Notes: generated by a model from the sequence alone, not told the origin. Positions 24,121-33,842 are shown, counted from the first letter of the stretch. The stretch is DNA of 53,219 nucleotides from Lachnospiraceae bacterium (GCA_910574715.1 CAJTCH010000037.1:1-53219), one strand, 5' to 3'. Made by a program: numbers and translations.

Positions 24121-24212
24121 AAAAATTACCTCCCAAAATTCGGATCAGGAACTCTTTTCTCACTTATAAATCCCGCATTTGCGACGAGCGAAGCGCTTTC
24201 ATCAGCGTTTCC

Positions 24213-24587
24213 CTAAATGGAACATATTACTTGGGAGCAGGGGATTTTTTCAAATAGAATCTTTTGCGCCCCGTCAAGCTCTTTCACCTCCAGACAGTAG
24301 AACCCATTTACGGTTGCCGCACCATCCCGCGCGGTCATGTTTGCGATTGCCATGCTAGTAAGGGGTTCTGTTTTCACGATCATGCCGGGAACCAAAAGCC
24401 CCTCCTCGTACATTTCCCGTAAATATTCGTCAGAAAATTTTCCGACAGCCTGCCATAGGAAAAACAATGCAAGAAGACAGATAACGGCGGGAATCTAGCT
24501 TTTAAACAAAGAAATTCCTGCCATGCACAGGAGGCACACACAGGTTATCGCGGAGCTTCTCCGCTTTTTGACGACGGCTTTTATTTC
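24213..24587 (-). pseudogene. small membrane protein broken by an in-frame TAG
   Basis: The minus strand reads KKRRSSAITCVCLLCMAGIS then LFKS, a TAG stop, then IPAVICLLALFFLWQAVGK and on to EEGLLVPGMIVKTEPLTSM and FYCLEVKELDGAQKIL. The two hydrophobic segments and soluble tail are in one frame apart from the TAG, so a single base change split a ~120-residue two-span protein. No start codon is found before the neighbouring gene, so the 5' end is also missing. Family not recognised. Confidence 0.5.
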
Positions 24588-24596
24588 TGTAGATTG

Positions 24597-25037
24597 CTAA
24601 TATTTTTTATAGATATATTCAGTAAAAATCCGATAAAAACAATATACAATCCAGACCACCCAGGTTATTTCCCACTTGTGTGATATTACAGAAATCATCA
24701 AATAAAGAACAGCAACAGTAATAGCAATCATCCAATTCGTTATTTTTTTCTTCCTAGTTATTTCATTCGCTGATACTTTTACAACATCTGACAACAGACT
24801 TTCATATTCGTTATCAACGTTGTTTTTTGTTCTTTCGCCCTTGAATAATTCTGCTATGGTAATCCCCAGGGATGCAGCTAATGGTTCAATAAGAGATACA
24901 TCTGGAAATCCGATACCTCGTTCCCATTTTGAAATAGCTGCACTTGATACTCCCAATTCATTCGCTAAATCCTGCTGCGTGCGATTTTGTCCTTTCCTGA
25001 TAGCAGCAATCAGACTGCCTGTTTTTTGAGCGTTCAA
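24597..25037 (-). CDS. XRE-family regulator with two C-terminal membrane spans
   Basis: A 146-residue protein with an XRE HTH near the start (GSLIAAIRKGQNRTQQDLAN, SSAAISKWERGIGFPDVSLI), a linker (LFKGERTKNNVDNEYESLLS) and two hydrophobic segments at the end (MIAITVAVLYLMISVI, WVVWIVYCFYRIFT). I place the start at the TTG at 25037 because AGAAGG is eight bases upstream. A GTG three codons earlier (25046) abuts that site. Membrane-anchored XRE proteins of this kind are common in Clostridia; the target is unknown. Confidence 0.75.
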   Translation of the reverse strand: MNAQKTGSLIAAIRKGQNRTQQDLANELGVSSAAISKWERGIGFPDVSLIEPLAASLGITIAELFKGERTKNNVDNEYESLLSDVVKVSANEITRKKKITNWMIAITVAVLYLMISVISHKWEITWVVWIVYCFYRIFTEYIYKKY

Positions 25038-25046
25038 TATTTTCAC

Positions 25047-25429
25047 CTTCTTTCCGATTTCATAATATCACAAGAAACACCATATTCAAGAAACGCTCCG
25101 TTGAAATGTTAAACGCTGCATTGGATTTATGCAAAAATAACTTCCCCTTCTACAATCCCCCTTGCACAAGCACGTATGTTATTTATTCTTCCTGCCAGGG
25201 CTGTGGCGCAGTTTTTACGTTCCTCTAAATAAAAGCAGTGGAAAAATCTTCCGCAATACGGTATTGTTAAGTTACCACACAAAACAATCAAATATGGAGA
25301 CCTCCACTGCCTATGAATATAATAACATTTTTTGGTGTCTTCCGCAAACGGAATTATGATGCCAATGCACCTCCCTGGTAAGTAGACGTCACTTTAAACA
25401 CTCAATACTACTTATCATGGAGGTTTTTT
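25047..25429. other. 383-base gene-poor stretch with degenerate coding traces
   Basis: No convincing gene is seen. One 22-codon plus-strand frame (MNIITFFGVFRKRNYDANAP, about 25313 to 25381) and a Cys-containing trace SCQGCGAVFT (near 25190) suggest decayed sequence. An AGGAGG-like site (ATGGAGG) ends the stretch and serves the integrase fragment. Confidence 0.4.
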
Positions 25430-25606
25430 ATGTATGAAGATATTTTTGAATCCATCCGCCATGCTGCGGAAAAACGCAACCTTAGAGAACGGACAATTCA
25501 ACTGTATTGCAGTGATGTCAGCTATGGTTTGCGGATGGAAAGGTCAGCTTTGCCTACAGCCGATTCCTGGGCTATGACAAAGGCACGGATGGGAGCATTG
25601 TGGTAA
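25430..25606 (+). pseudogene. tyrosine recombinase N-terminal fragment
   Basis: After GGAGG the frame reads MYEDIFESIRHAAEKRNLRE then RTIQLYCSDVSY, matching the SAM-like N-terminal DNA-binding domain of phage/integron-type tyrosine integrases. After about 32 residues it crosses into the serine-recombinase sequence in the wrong frame and stops at 25606. The catalytic domain is missing. Confidence 0.6.
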
Positions 25607-26589
25607 ATGAGGCGGAAGCGGAAACCGTCCGGAAGATATACAGGCTGTTCCTGAACGGGCTTTCCTTTCATTCCATTGCGGCGGAGCTGACCCGGCAACA
25701 CCTGCGGACACCGGGAGGCAAATATAGGTGGAACCAGTCCACGGTGCGCAGCATCCTCACGAATGAGAAATATAAAGGGGACGCGCTCCTGCAGAAGAGC
25801 TTTACGGTGGATTTCCTGACGAAAAAGACAAAGCCGAATGAGGGGGAAGTCCCGCAGTATTATGTGGAGAACAGCCACCCGGCAATCATAAAGCCGGAAA
25901 CGTTTGATCTGGTGCAGGCAGAGATCGCAAGGCGGGCCAGGGGGAAAAGTAGGTACAGCGGCGTGGGCATTTTCTCCAGCAGGATAAAATGTGCGGAATG
26001 CGGCTCATGGTACGGCTCCAAGGTGTGGCATTCCAACGATAAGTACCGCCGGGTCATCTACCAGTGCAACCATAAGTTTGACGGAGAGAAGAAATGCTCA
26101 ACGCCGCACCTGACAGAGGATGAGATCAAAGCGGCGTTTGCTGCAGCCTATAACAGGTTTCTTGCAGGGCAGGATGAAATCATCCGGAATACGGAGACAG
26201 TGATCGGCCAGCTTTCCGACAGTAGCGGTTTGGAAACGGAACGGGAAAAGCTGGAACAGGAGATGGCGGTGCTGGCGGAGATGGTGCAGAACTGTGTGGC
26301 TGAAAATGCCCGGACTGCCATGGACCAGGGAAAATACCAGGAACGTTACAGCGGGCTGGCAGGGCGTTATGAAACGCTGAAGGAAAAGCATGATAAGGTT
26401 TCCGAGGAGATTGCTGCACGGACGGCACGGTCGCAGGTACTGGCAAGGTTCTTGGAAACGCTGAAAAAGAATGGTGTGGTGGAGGAATTCGATGAAGTCC
26501 TCTGGGGTGATATGGTGGAACATGTCACGGTAGACTGCAAAAAGAAGATGGTTTTCACATTCAAGAATGGTGTGGAGGTAACCATATAA
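25531..26589 (+). pseudogene. large serine recombinase lacking its catalytic domain
   Basis: The frame reads ADGKVSFAYSRFLGYDKGTD, then the Recombinase domain (VRKIYRLFLNGLSFHSIAAE, WNQSTVRSILTNEKYKGDAL), a zinc ribbon (KCAECGSWYGSKVWH, CNHKF, C) and a coiled coil (ETEREKLEQEMAVLAEMVQN) to 26589. This is the C-terminal two thirds of a ~550-residue Tn4451 TnpX/TndX-type integrase. The N-terminal resolvase domain with its catalytic serine is gone, replaced at about 25530 by a tyrosine integrase start in another frame. A shortened protein from GTG 25600 is possible but could not cut DNA. Confidence 0.75.
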
Positions 26590-26717
26590 AAAGAGTGCTT
26601 GAAGGCTTTCCGGTTGGGGAGCCTTTTTGCTGTGCAGAAGTAGTGACAAATAGTTCAGAAAAGGTTATAATAAGTTATCTGATTTGTGAAACAAGTAAAC
26701 AGGCAGAGGCAGATACT

Positions 26718-26933
26718 ATGGTGAAAAACAATATAGAAGTGGATGTAAAAGTAAAATGCATTGAGAATGAAACTACCCAGGCACAGCTTGCCGGGGATAT
26801 TGGGACTACAAAATCCTATGTCAACCGTATCATTAAAAAGCAGGAAGGTGTAGTCAACAAGACCTTTGTGCAGATGATGGAGGCATTGGGATATGACATA
26901 GAGCTCACCTATGTAAAAAGAGAAAAATGTTAA
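26718..26933 (+). CDS. small XRE-like HTH protein
   Basis: A 71-residue protein, essentially one HTH: MVKNNIEVDVKVKCIENETT, then QAQLAGDIGTTKSYVNRIIK and FVQMMEALGYDIELTYVKRE. The start is the first ATG after an in-frame upstream stretch with no ribosome binding site nearby. It ends 12 bases before the GmrSD-like gene with a shared direction, so it is probably a regulator in the same operon, as is common for HTH genes ahead of restriction modules. Confidence 0.7.
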   Translation: MVKNNIEVDVKVKCIENETTQAQLAGDIGTTKSYVNRIIKKQEGVVNKTFVQMMEALGYDIELTYVKREKC

Positions 26934-26945
26934 GGGGACATTATT

Positions 26946-29336
26946 ATGGGTAGCAAGATTACAGGAAAAGAGTATCCTTTAAGTAAGATATTCAGCGAAG
27001 AATTTGATTATTATATTCCGGCATACCAAAGACCCTATGCATGGACGGAAGAAGAGACGGAAACATTATTTGACGATCTATTGGACTTTTTTCAGACAGA
27101 ACAGGCAGATAATTATTTTCTGGGGAGCATCGTTTTGATTAAAGATGATGATAAGCCTCATGCAGATGTAATAGACGGGCAGCAGAGGCTTACAACGCTG
27201 ACGATTTTATTTGCGGTTGTCGCCTCTTATCTGACGGGGGATAACAGGAGCAACTGTTATAAATATCTCCGGGAGCCGGGAAATGAACTGGAAGGCCTTG
27301 CGCCTTTGCCAAGGTTCCATCTCCGGCAAAAGGATCAGGATTTCTTTCATAAATATATACAGAATGTAAAGCTGGCTGAGCTTGCGGCATTGGATGCGGA
27401 AAGCTTGCCAAATGAATCGCAGCAGCATATAAAGACGAATTGTGCGCTGTTCATAAAAAAGATGGATGCGGTTTTCGGGAGGGATGAGAAAAAGGTTACT
27501 GAATTCTGCAGATTTCTGGTGACAAGATGTTATCTTGTGGCAGTCTATTCGCCAAGCCAGCAGTCGGCATTCCGGGTGTTTTCTGTTATGAACAGCAGGG
27601 GATTAAATTTGATGCCGGTAGATATCATAAAATCAGATATCATTGGGCAGATACCGGAAAAGGAACAGCAGTATTATACGGATAAGTGGGAAGACCTGGA
27701 GGTGCAGACCTCCCGTTCCGGATTCAATGAAGTATTCACTCATACAAGCATGATTTTTGCAAAGGCGAAAGCAAAACAGAATCTTTTGGAAGAATTTCGG
27801 GAAACTGTACTGACAAAAGTCACCCCAAAAGAATTGATTAACGATATCTTGGAACCATACGCAGAGGCATATACAATACTGACCAATAAGAAATATGTCG
27901 CTGTAAAAAATGCGGAACAGGTAAACCAATATTTGTTTTGGCTGAATAAAGTCGGCAATTCAGACTGGATGCCTTCGGCCATCAGGTTTATGGCTGAACA
28001 TAAAAATGACCCGGATTATGTGCTTTGGTTTATGGAAAGGCTTGAAAGGCTGGCATCGTTCCTCCACATTACGGCAAAAGATATAAACCGCCGTATTGAA
28101 AGATACAAACTGCTGCTGGAGGAGATGGAAATCAATCCTGACCATAGCATGGATGACCCGTTATCGTCAATAGAACTGTCAAATGGGGAAAGGAAAGAGT
28201 TTGCAGATGCACTGAATGGGGAAATATACAGGCTTACAGGAATACGGCGGAATTATGTTATATTAAGGCTGAATGCGTTTGTGAGCGACGGGGCTGCTAA
28301 ATTTGATCTTGAGCCGAACATCCTTACGATTGAGCATGTCCTTCCGCAAACTGTCAGGCTAGGGTCTGAATGGGAGAAACTGTGGCCAGACACGGCAGTG
28401 CGTGAGCAGTGGCTCAACCGGATTGCCAACCTTATACCTTTGACCAGGAAGAAAAACTCAGAGGCACAGAATTATGATTTTGATAAAAAGAAGGAGATTT
28501 ATTTTAAAGGGAAGAACGGAACTACCACCTATCCTTTGGCAACGCAGGTGCTGAGTGAAAAAACATGGACTCCCGAAATCGTAGAGTCAAGGCAGGAAGA
28601 ACTTATGAATAAGTTTATAGAATGCTGGAGACTTCAATATGCAGCAGATACAGAAAAGAAAGATGCTTTGGAAGATGATACGGCACTGTTTTATATTTCA
28701 AATAAAAGGGGAGCGGATTCAACCGGCTATCCGACAGAGGGTGGTTTCGTCGTAAAGGCAGGCAGCAAGATGTCTGATGCGGTTGTCGAAAAATTTGAGA
28801 TAAATTATCCCAATGCATATAAGCTCCGTGGGAACCTTTGCAGGGACGGCATCATTGTTGGCGGCATTTTTCAATCCGATTATGAGTTTGACAGTATTTC
28901 CCTGGCGGCTTCACTTATCCTCGGAAGGAATGCCAGAGGGCAAAAGGAATGGGTTGACAGTGCTGGAATCCCATATGATGAAACAGCAGAGGCAGATGGA
29001 AATACTGGGGAATTCAATATTAATGATGAAAGTACATATGGCGTGCTGAAAGTGGGAACATTGGCATTTGAATTGTTCAAAAAGATATTTGAGACAGGCA
29101 GTATCACGGATGAGGAGATAGAAAAGTTAAAGGAAAAAGAATATTCCAAACAATTGTTCAGCAAAACAGATTATCCTATTCTGGCAGATAACAGGGAAGA
29201 TAACCGTGGAAAAAGTAATGTTATCAGATACAGGAAAGAGCCAATCCTTTACAAAGGGAAGAATATCTATTTTACCACACAGTGGTTTGCAGGTAACAGA
29301 AACGACGTGATTGCCTGGTATCGCAAGCATTTGTGA
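26946..29336 (+). CDS. GmrSD-like DUF262/DUF1524 putative type IV restriction enzyme
   Basis: A 796-residue protein. DUF262 has YIPAYQRPYAW (residues 23 to 33) and the NTPase-type DGQQR at 77 to 81, plus FRVFSVMNSRGLNLMPVDI. DUF1524 has the HNH-like TIEHVLPQT at about 461 to 469 with NRIANLIPLTRKKNSEAQN after it. The C-terminal ~200 residues include a DUF4357-like GGFVVKAGSKMSDAVVEKF and a final domain. Joined DUF262-DUF1524 proteins include GmrSD, which cuts DNA carrying modified cytosines in an NTP-dependent way. All key motifs are present. AAGGGG lies before the ATG. Likely phage defence; the target modification is unknown. Confidence 0.88.
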   Translation: MGSKITGKEYPLSKIFSEEFDYYIPAYQRPYAWTEEETETLFDDLLDFFQTEQADNYFLGSIVLIKDDDKPHADVIDGQQRLTTLTILFAVVASYLTGDNRSNCYKYLREPGNELEGLAPLPRFHLRQKDQDFFHKYIQNVKLAELAALDAESLPNESQQHIKTNCALFIKKMDAVFGRDEKKVTEFCRFLVTRCYLVAVYSPSQQSAFRVFSVMNSRGLNLMPVDIIKSDIIGQIPEKEQQYYTDKWEDLEVQTSRSGFNEVFTHTSMIFAKAKAKQNLLEEFRETVLTKVTPKELINDILEPYAEAYTILTNKKYVAVKNAEQVNQYLFWLNKVGNSDWMPSAIRFMAEHKNDPDYVLWFMERLERLASFLHITAKDINRRIERYKLLLEEMEINPDHSMDDPLSSIELSNGERKEFADALNGEIYRLTGIRRNYVILRLNAFVSDGAAKFDLEPNILTIEHVLPQTVRLGSEWEKLWPDTAVREQWLNRIANLIPLTRKKNSEAQNYDFDKKKEIYFKGKNGTTTYPLATQVLSEKTWTPEIVESRQEELMNKFIECWRLQYAADTEKKDALEDDTALFYISNKRGADSTGYPTEGGFVVKAGSKMSDAVVEKFEINYPNAYKLRGNLCRDGIIVGGIFQSDYEFDSISLAASLILGRNARGQKEWVDSAGIPYDETAEADGNTGEFNINDESTYGVLKVGTLAFELFKKIFETGSITDEEIEKLKEKEYSKQLFSKTDYPILADNREDNRGKSNVIRYRKEPILYKGKNIYFTTQWFAGNRNDVIAWYRKHL

Positions 29337-29361
29337 TTTTTGAACTGACCAGTAAAAATAA

Positions 29362-29475
29362 CAAAGATAAAAACGCAACGTGCATCCGTTGGATGTGCCA
29401 GAGCCGGTAGCCTGGCCGTCCTGCCGTCTGCAGGGTAAGTAACCTGCCCTCCTGGGTTGTCCGTTCTTTGTTCAT
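29362..29475 (+). promoter_or_regulatory. yjdF riboswitch (azaaromatic-sensing)
   Basis: The leader before yjdF contains AACGCAACGTGCATCCG, a TGGATGTGCC arm, AGAGCCGGTAGCCTGGCC and CCTGCC..CAGGGTAAGTAACC, strongly structured by eye, and ends about 25 bases before an AGGAGG site. The yjdF RNA motif sits in exactly this place ahead of yjdF genes in Firmicutes and binds azaaromatic compounds. Boundaries are approximate and no covariance model was run. Confidence 0.65.
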
Positions 29476-29500
29476 AACATTCATTTTAGGAGGGATTGTC

Positions 29501-29916
29501 ATGGACAAAGCAACAGGAAGGCTGACAGTATTTTTTGAAGACCCGTTTTGGATTGATGTATTTGAGAGGACTGAGGGCAGCAGGCTATCGGCTGCAAAGG
29601 TGACTTTTGGTGCAGAACCAAAAGATTATGAGATTTATGATTTTGTTTTAAACCATTATTATGATCTGCAGTTTAGTTCGGCTGTGGATGCCGTTATGAA
29701 AACGACAAAGAAAAATCCAAAGCGTGTACAGCGGGATGTAAAAAACAGATGAAAAATGTCGGGATTGGAATAAAATCCCAGTAGGCATTAAAACTGCAGC
29801 AGGAGCAGATAAAAACGGAACGAAAGAGCAGAAGCCGTAAGCAGAAAAAAGCTGATGTCCAGCGGCAGTTTGAACTGAAACAGCAGAAGAAAAAGGATAA
29901 GCACCGGGGCAGATAA
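29501..29916 (+). pseudogene. yjdF: YjdF-family protein (DUF2992) with frameshift and nonsense mutation
   Basis: The first 83 codons read MDKATGRLTVFFEDPFWIDV, RLSAAKVTFGAEPKDYEIYD and HYYDLQFSSAVDAVMK, classic YjdF, then stop in VKNR (29750). One missing A in GTAAAAAACAG would give VKKQMKNVGIGIKSQ. A TAG (CAG in relatives) follows in that frame, then ALKLQQEQIKTERKSRS and FELKQQKKKDKHRGR to TAA at 29916, the basic coiled tail of a ~138-residue YjdF. The conserved core is intact, so a protein lacking the tail could still be made under riboswitch control. Confidence 0.75.
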
Positions 29917-29951
29917 TACTCTTGCGCTATTTCGGACTGGGAGGTAATGTG

Positions 29952-30047
29952 ATGAAAAGCAGTCGGATTAATAATTGGATGCTAAACCATTGGCCTGAAA
30001 ATAAAATATTGGATGCGGCGTTTCATGTGGTCTGGGAAAAAGAATAA
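29952..30047 (+). CDS. 31-residue peptide, unknown
   Basis: MKSSRINNWMLNHWPENKIL then DAAFHVVWEKE. GGGAGG lies eight bases before the ATG. The Trp-rich sequence is not recognised; it may be the start of a truncated gene. Confidence 0.3.
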   Translation: MKSSRINNWMLNHWPENKILDAAFHVVWEKE

Positions 30048-30147
30048 TTCCAATATTCCTTTTGGTGTTTTGCCAGATGGGTTGCGGCAGTTTCTAAATA
30101 GGAAACATTATTGGAAAGGTGGAAAGCGATAATATGAATATACCATC

Positions 30148-30210
30148 AAAACGATGAACCCTTTTCTGTAAATACCGGGTGCAAAATGCACCATGCGTGT
30201 TCATCGTTTT
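30148..30210. repeat. nested inverted repeats at the left edge of the BREX remnant
   Basis: AAAACGATGAAC (30148) and GTTCATCGTTTT (30199) are perfect 12-base inverted repeats. Inside is a second perfect stem GGTGCA/TGCACC (30178 to 30192). It could be a terminator, or a short mobile repeat at the deletion point that removed the upstream BREX genes. Confidence 0.5.
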
Positions 30211-30262
30211 AAGAGTATAAAATTTCAAAAGTTTACATTGTATCATTTTTGTTCGGGCAACG

Positions 30263-32824
30263 GACCCTTGCTCCGGTTCCGGTCATATCCTTGCGTATAT
30301 GTTCGATGTACTGATGAAGATTTATGAATCCTACGGCTATACCACTCGTGAAGCGGTGGCAAGTATTGTGGAGCATAATATCTATGGTTTGGACATTGAC
30401 GACCGTGCGGCACAGCTTGCTTACTTTGCGGTGATGATGAAAGCACGCCAGTATGATCGCCGTTTCTTCAGCCGTGGTATTCAGCCCCATGTGTATGCTA
30501 TTGTGGAGAGCAATCATATAGACAAGTTTTCTGTGGAGTATTTCTGCAATGGTGATGCCAAACTGAAAACGGCAATGGACACCATTATCAGCGAACTGCA
30601 TGATGCAAAGGAATACGGTTCGATTCTGACGGTTACACCGCAAGATTGGACTGCTTTGTATGACCGCTTTGCAGAGATTATAGAAGATATACATATGTCT
30701 CGTGATGTGGCACTGGCAGAGCTGTTGCCGTTGGTGCAGGTAACAGAAGCACTGGCACAGAAGTATGATGTAGTTGTGACGAATCCGCCGTATATGAGCA
30801 GTTCTAATATGGGAAATATTTTATTGAAGTATGTCAAAAAGGAATACGCAGAAAGCAAAAATGATTTGTTTTCTGTATTTATGCAGAGAAGCATGATTAT
30901 GGTGAAAAGGAATGGATTTATTGGAATGATAACAATGCATTCCTGGATGTTTCTTTCACGTTATCAATCCTTACGACTTCAGCTGTTAAATTATACTATA
31001 GAAAATATTTTACATTTGGGAGCAAGAGCGTTTGAGGATATCGGTGGAGAAGTTGTACAAACGGCTTCATTTGTGATTAGAAAAACACACTTTTCGGACT
31101 TTGTTGGAAAGTTTGAAAAATTAACTGAATTAGATGATTCGCAAGAGAAGAACAGTAATTTTAACAATGAAACTTTGACTTATTATTGCCATCAAAATAA
31201 TTACTTGCATATGGTAGATAATATCATTGCATATTGGATAAGTGAAAGGATTGGGTATCATTTCTCCAATACTCATTTGCTTGGAAGTGCTGCTGATTGT
31301 CGTCAGGGAATTGCAACTGGAAACAATGATTTGTTTTTGCGCTTTTGGCATGAGGTTGATTTTAGAAAAATCGGGTTTGGCTTGTTAAGCCAAAAGGAGT
31401 TCTTCGATAGTAAAAAATTATATGCACCGTATAATAAAGGCGGTTCATTTAGAAGGTGGTTTGGAAATAAGGAATATGTTATAAAAATGGACTATAATAA
31501 TTATAGTCTACTTTTGACAATGGGAAATCATCTACCTTCAAGACAATATTACTTCCATAGCGGAATCACATGGAATGATTTATCAACTGCTTTGTATTGT
31601 GCGAGATACGTAGATAAAGGCTTTGTGTTTGATGCTGCTGGTCCGACCTGCTTTTACACTGGCGATGAAATGTACTTGCTTGGTTTTTTAAATTCCAGTG
31701 TGGCTCAGGCTTTTTTGAATGTTATATGTCAAGGCCTGCATTACAGTACGGGACATATACCCAATATTCCGTTTATATTAAATAACGAAAATGGTGTAAA
31801 TACTGTAGTGTTAACAAATTTAGAGTTATCGCGAAGTGATTGGGATTCTTTTGAAACCTCATGGGATTTCCAGCACCACCCGTTACTCTGTAAGGTTTCT
31901 ACCATTTCCAAAGCCTTTGACCAGTGGCAAAATGAGTGCGATAGCCGTTTTAACCAATTAAAAGCCAACGAGGAAGAACTAAACCGTATCTTCATCAACA
32001 TTTATGGTTTGCAGGACGAGCTGACACAGGAGATTGAGGATAAAGATGTAACCGTTCGTAAGGCAGATTTAGGACGGGATATTCGCTCCTTTATATCCTA
32101 CGCTGTTGGCTGTATGTTCGGTCGTTACTCTCTTGATGTGGACGGGCTTGCCTATGCAGGCGGTGAATGGGACAAGGTGAATTCCTCCGAAGGAGGAAGA
32201 GAAGGCACCCTGGGGTGTGCCAGCAAGTATGCGTCTTTCCCTGCCGATAAGGATAACATTATCCCGATTTGTGACGATGAATATTTTGAGGATGATATTG
32301 TGGGTCTGTTCGTAAAATTCGTGAAAACGGTCTATGGTGAAGAAACACTGGATGAAAACCTGAAATTCATTGCCGACGCACTGGGCTGCAAAGGTCAGCC
32401 GAAGGAGGTAATCAGAAATTACTTCCTCAACAATTTCTATGCCGACCATTGCAAAATTTATCAGAAACGCCCGATTTACTGGTTGTTTGACAGCGGCAAG
32501 AAGAATGGCTTTAAGGCGCTGATTTATATGCACCGCTATCAGCCGGACACCATTGCCCGTATCCGTACCGATTATGTGCATGAACAGCAGGCTCGTTATC
32601 GTACCGCTATTGCCGATCTGGAACAGCGTATAGGCAATGCTTCCACCGGCGAGCGTGTGAAACTAAATAAAAAGCTGACTGCTTTGCAGGCGCAGGATAC
32701 CGAGATTCGTACCTATGAGGAAAAGATTCACCATCTTGCCGACCAGATGATTTCTATTGACCTGGATGATGGCGTGAAGAAAAATTATGCAATTTTCCAG
32801 GATGTTTTGGCTAAAATAAAGTAA
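30263..32824 (+). pseudogene. pglX: BREX type 1 adenine methyltransferase PglX, N-terminus missing
   Basis: The frame opens near 30250 and carries the SAM-binding DPCSGSGHILAYMFDVL, the NPPY catalytic motif in VVTNPPYMSSSNMG (about residue 172 of the fragment), then target-recognition and C-terminal regions to EKIHHLADQMISIDLDDG. A full PglX has about 1,200 residues; the first ~330 are gone, with no start codon or ribosome binding site before motif I. A start at the ATG at 30299 would lose motif I and so SAM binding. In BREX this enzyme marks host DNA at a non-palindromic site. The rest of the gene is undamaged. Confidence 0.85.
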
Positions 32825-32838
32825 AGGAGGGCTTGCGT

Positions 32839-33078
32839 ATGATGACGGATGAGAACATTAAAAATTCCAACGAGCTTGAGTTTGCCGTTTTCTGTATTGA
32901 AAATGTTGCGGCAAAGCTGGCTGTGGATGCAGAGCGCGTTTATCAGGCGTTTGCCGAAAAGAGCGATATTCTGAACGGTTATATCGTGCCGGAATACGAA
33001 GTATTGCATACCCAGAGCCGGGAATATATCGTGAATGATCTCCTTGATGTAATGAAGGAAAAGGGGGTGGAAGTATGA
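32839..33078 (+). CDS. DUF3791 protein, candidate antitoxin 1
   Basis: A 79-residue protein: ELEFAVFCIENVAAKLAVDA, RVYQAFAEKSDILNGYIVPE, YEVLHTQSREYIVNDLLDVM. The pattern VFCIENxA and VLHTQxxEYIVxD is DUF3791. AAAGGAGG lies eight bases before the ATG. The gene starts 15 bases after the pglX stop and its stop overlaps the DUF3990 start by four bases, so it is translated with that partner. DUF3791 genes usually flank DUF3990 genes, which suggests an antitoxin or partner role by inference. Confidence 0.85.
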   Translation: MMTDENIKNSNELEFAVFCIENVAAKLAVDAERVYQAFAEKSDILNGYIVPEYEVLHTQSREYIVNDLLDVMKEKGVEV

Positions 33079-33545
33079 TTCTCTATCATGGTTCTTTTTT
33101 AGAAATTTCACAGCCGGATTTGGTTCATTCCCGCCCCAATTTAGACTTCGGACGTGGCTTTTATGTCACACCGCTGTATGAGCAGGCTGCAAAGTGGTGT
33201 GGAAAGTTTAAACGTCGAGGAAAAGATGGTATTATTTCAAAATATGAGTATGATGAGAGCCGGGAAACTGAACTGAATGTTTTGAAATTCGATTCTTATT
33301 CCGAGGAATGGCTTGATTTTATTCTGAACTGCCGTAGCGGAAAAGATATGACCAACTATGACCTTGTATTTGGTGGTGTTGCCAATGATAAGGTATTCAA
33401 TACAGTGGAACTGTTTTTTGACGGACTGATTGATAAAGCAGAAGCCATCAATCGTCTGAGTTATGAAAGGCCGAATCTGCAAATTTGTTTCTGCACAGAA
33501 AAAGCACTGTCTTTGTTGCATTTTGAAGGGAGTGAAAGATTATGA
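33075..33545 (+). CDS. DUF3990 protein, candidate ADP-ribosyltransferase-like toxin
   Basis: A 156-residue protein: MILYHGSFLEISQPDLVHSR, then DFGRGFYVTPLYEQAAKWC and a late LQICFCTEKALSLL. YHGS and GRGFYVT resemble the first two catalytic strands of ADP-ribosyltransferase folds, and the conserved Glu in FCTEKAL could be the catalytic acid. DUF3990 belongs, as I recall, to that Pfam clan. It is coupled by four-base overlaps to DUF3791 genes on both sides. A toxin with flanking antitoxins is the best reading; no activity is proven for this copy. Confidence 0.85.
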   Translation: MILYHGSFLEISQPDLVHSRPNLDFGRGFYVTPLYEQAAKWCGKFKRRGKDGIISKYEYDESRETELNVLKFDSYSEEWLDFILNCRSGKDMTNYDLVFGGVANDKVFNTVELFFDGLIDKAEAINRLSYERPNLQICFCTEKALSLLHFEGSERL

Positions 33546-33757
33546 CGGCAAATCCAATTTTGCTTCAAAAAAAATATTGTCGTGTCATTGAGTGCTTTGC
33601 AAAACAGCAGGGACTTTCACTGGATGCGGCATTGAGTTTTTTCTATCATTCTGAGGTTTATCAGTTGATTCGAGATGGCATATCGGATATGCACTGTATG
33701 AGTGACGTATATTTGGCAGATGAACTGGAACAGGAATATATTCGGAATATGGAATAA
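33542..33757 (+). CDS. DUF3791 protein, candidate antitoxin 2
   Basis: A 71-residue protein: KKYCRVIECFAKQQGLSLDA, ALSFFYHSEVYQLIRDGISD, MHCMSDVYLADELEQEY. YHSEVYQLIRxGISDMHCMSD is the signature of the second DUF3791 subtype. It overlaps the DUF3990 stop by four bases. The two flanking DUF3791 proteins differ clearly in sequence, so they are not a recent duplication. Confidence 0.85.
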   Translation: MTANPILLQKKYCRVIECFAKQQGLSLDAALSFFYHSEVYQLIRDGISDMHCMSDVYLADELEQEYIRNME

Positions 33758-33842
33758 TTGCCTGTTAGTAGATTTTGGATTCAGTGAGTCCAAAATTTAT
33801 CGGCAATCGGATTCTTCAGAAACAGAAAGTTACTTAAAGTGA

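Noticed and set aside
33075..33545. DUF3990 as part of the BREX core
   Set aside because: BREX type 1 core genes are brxA, brxB, brxC, pglX, pglZ and brxL; this cassette is an accessory insertion.
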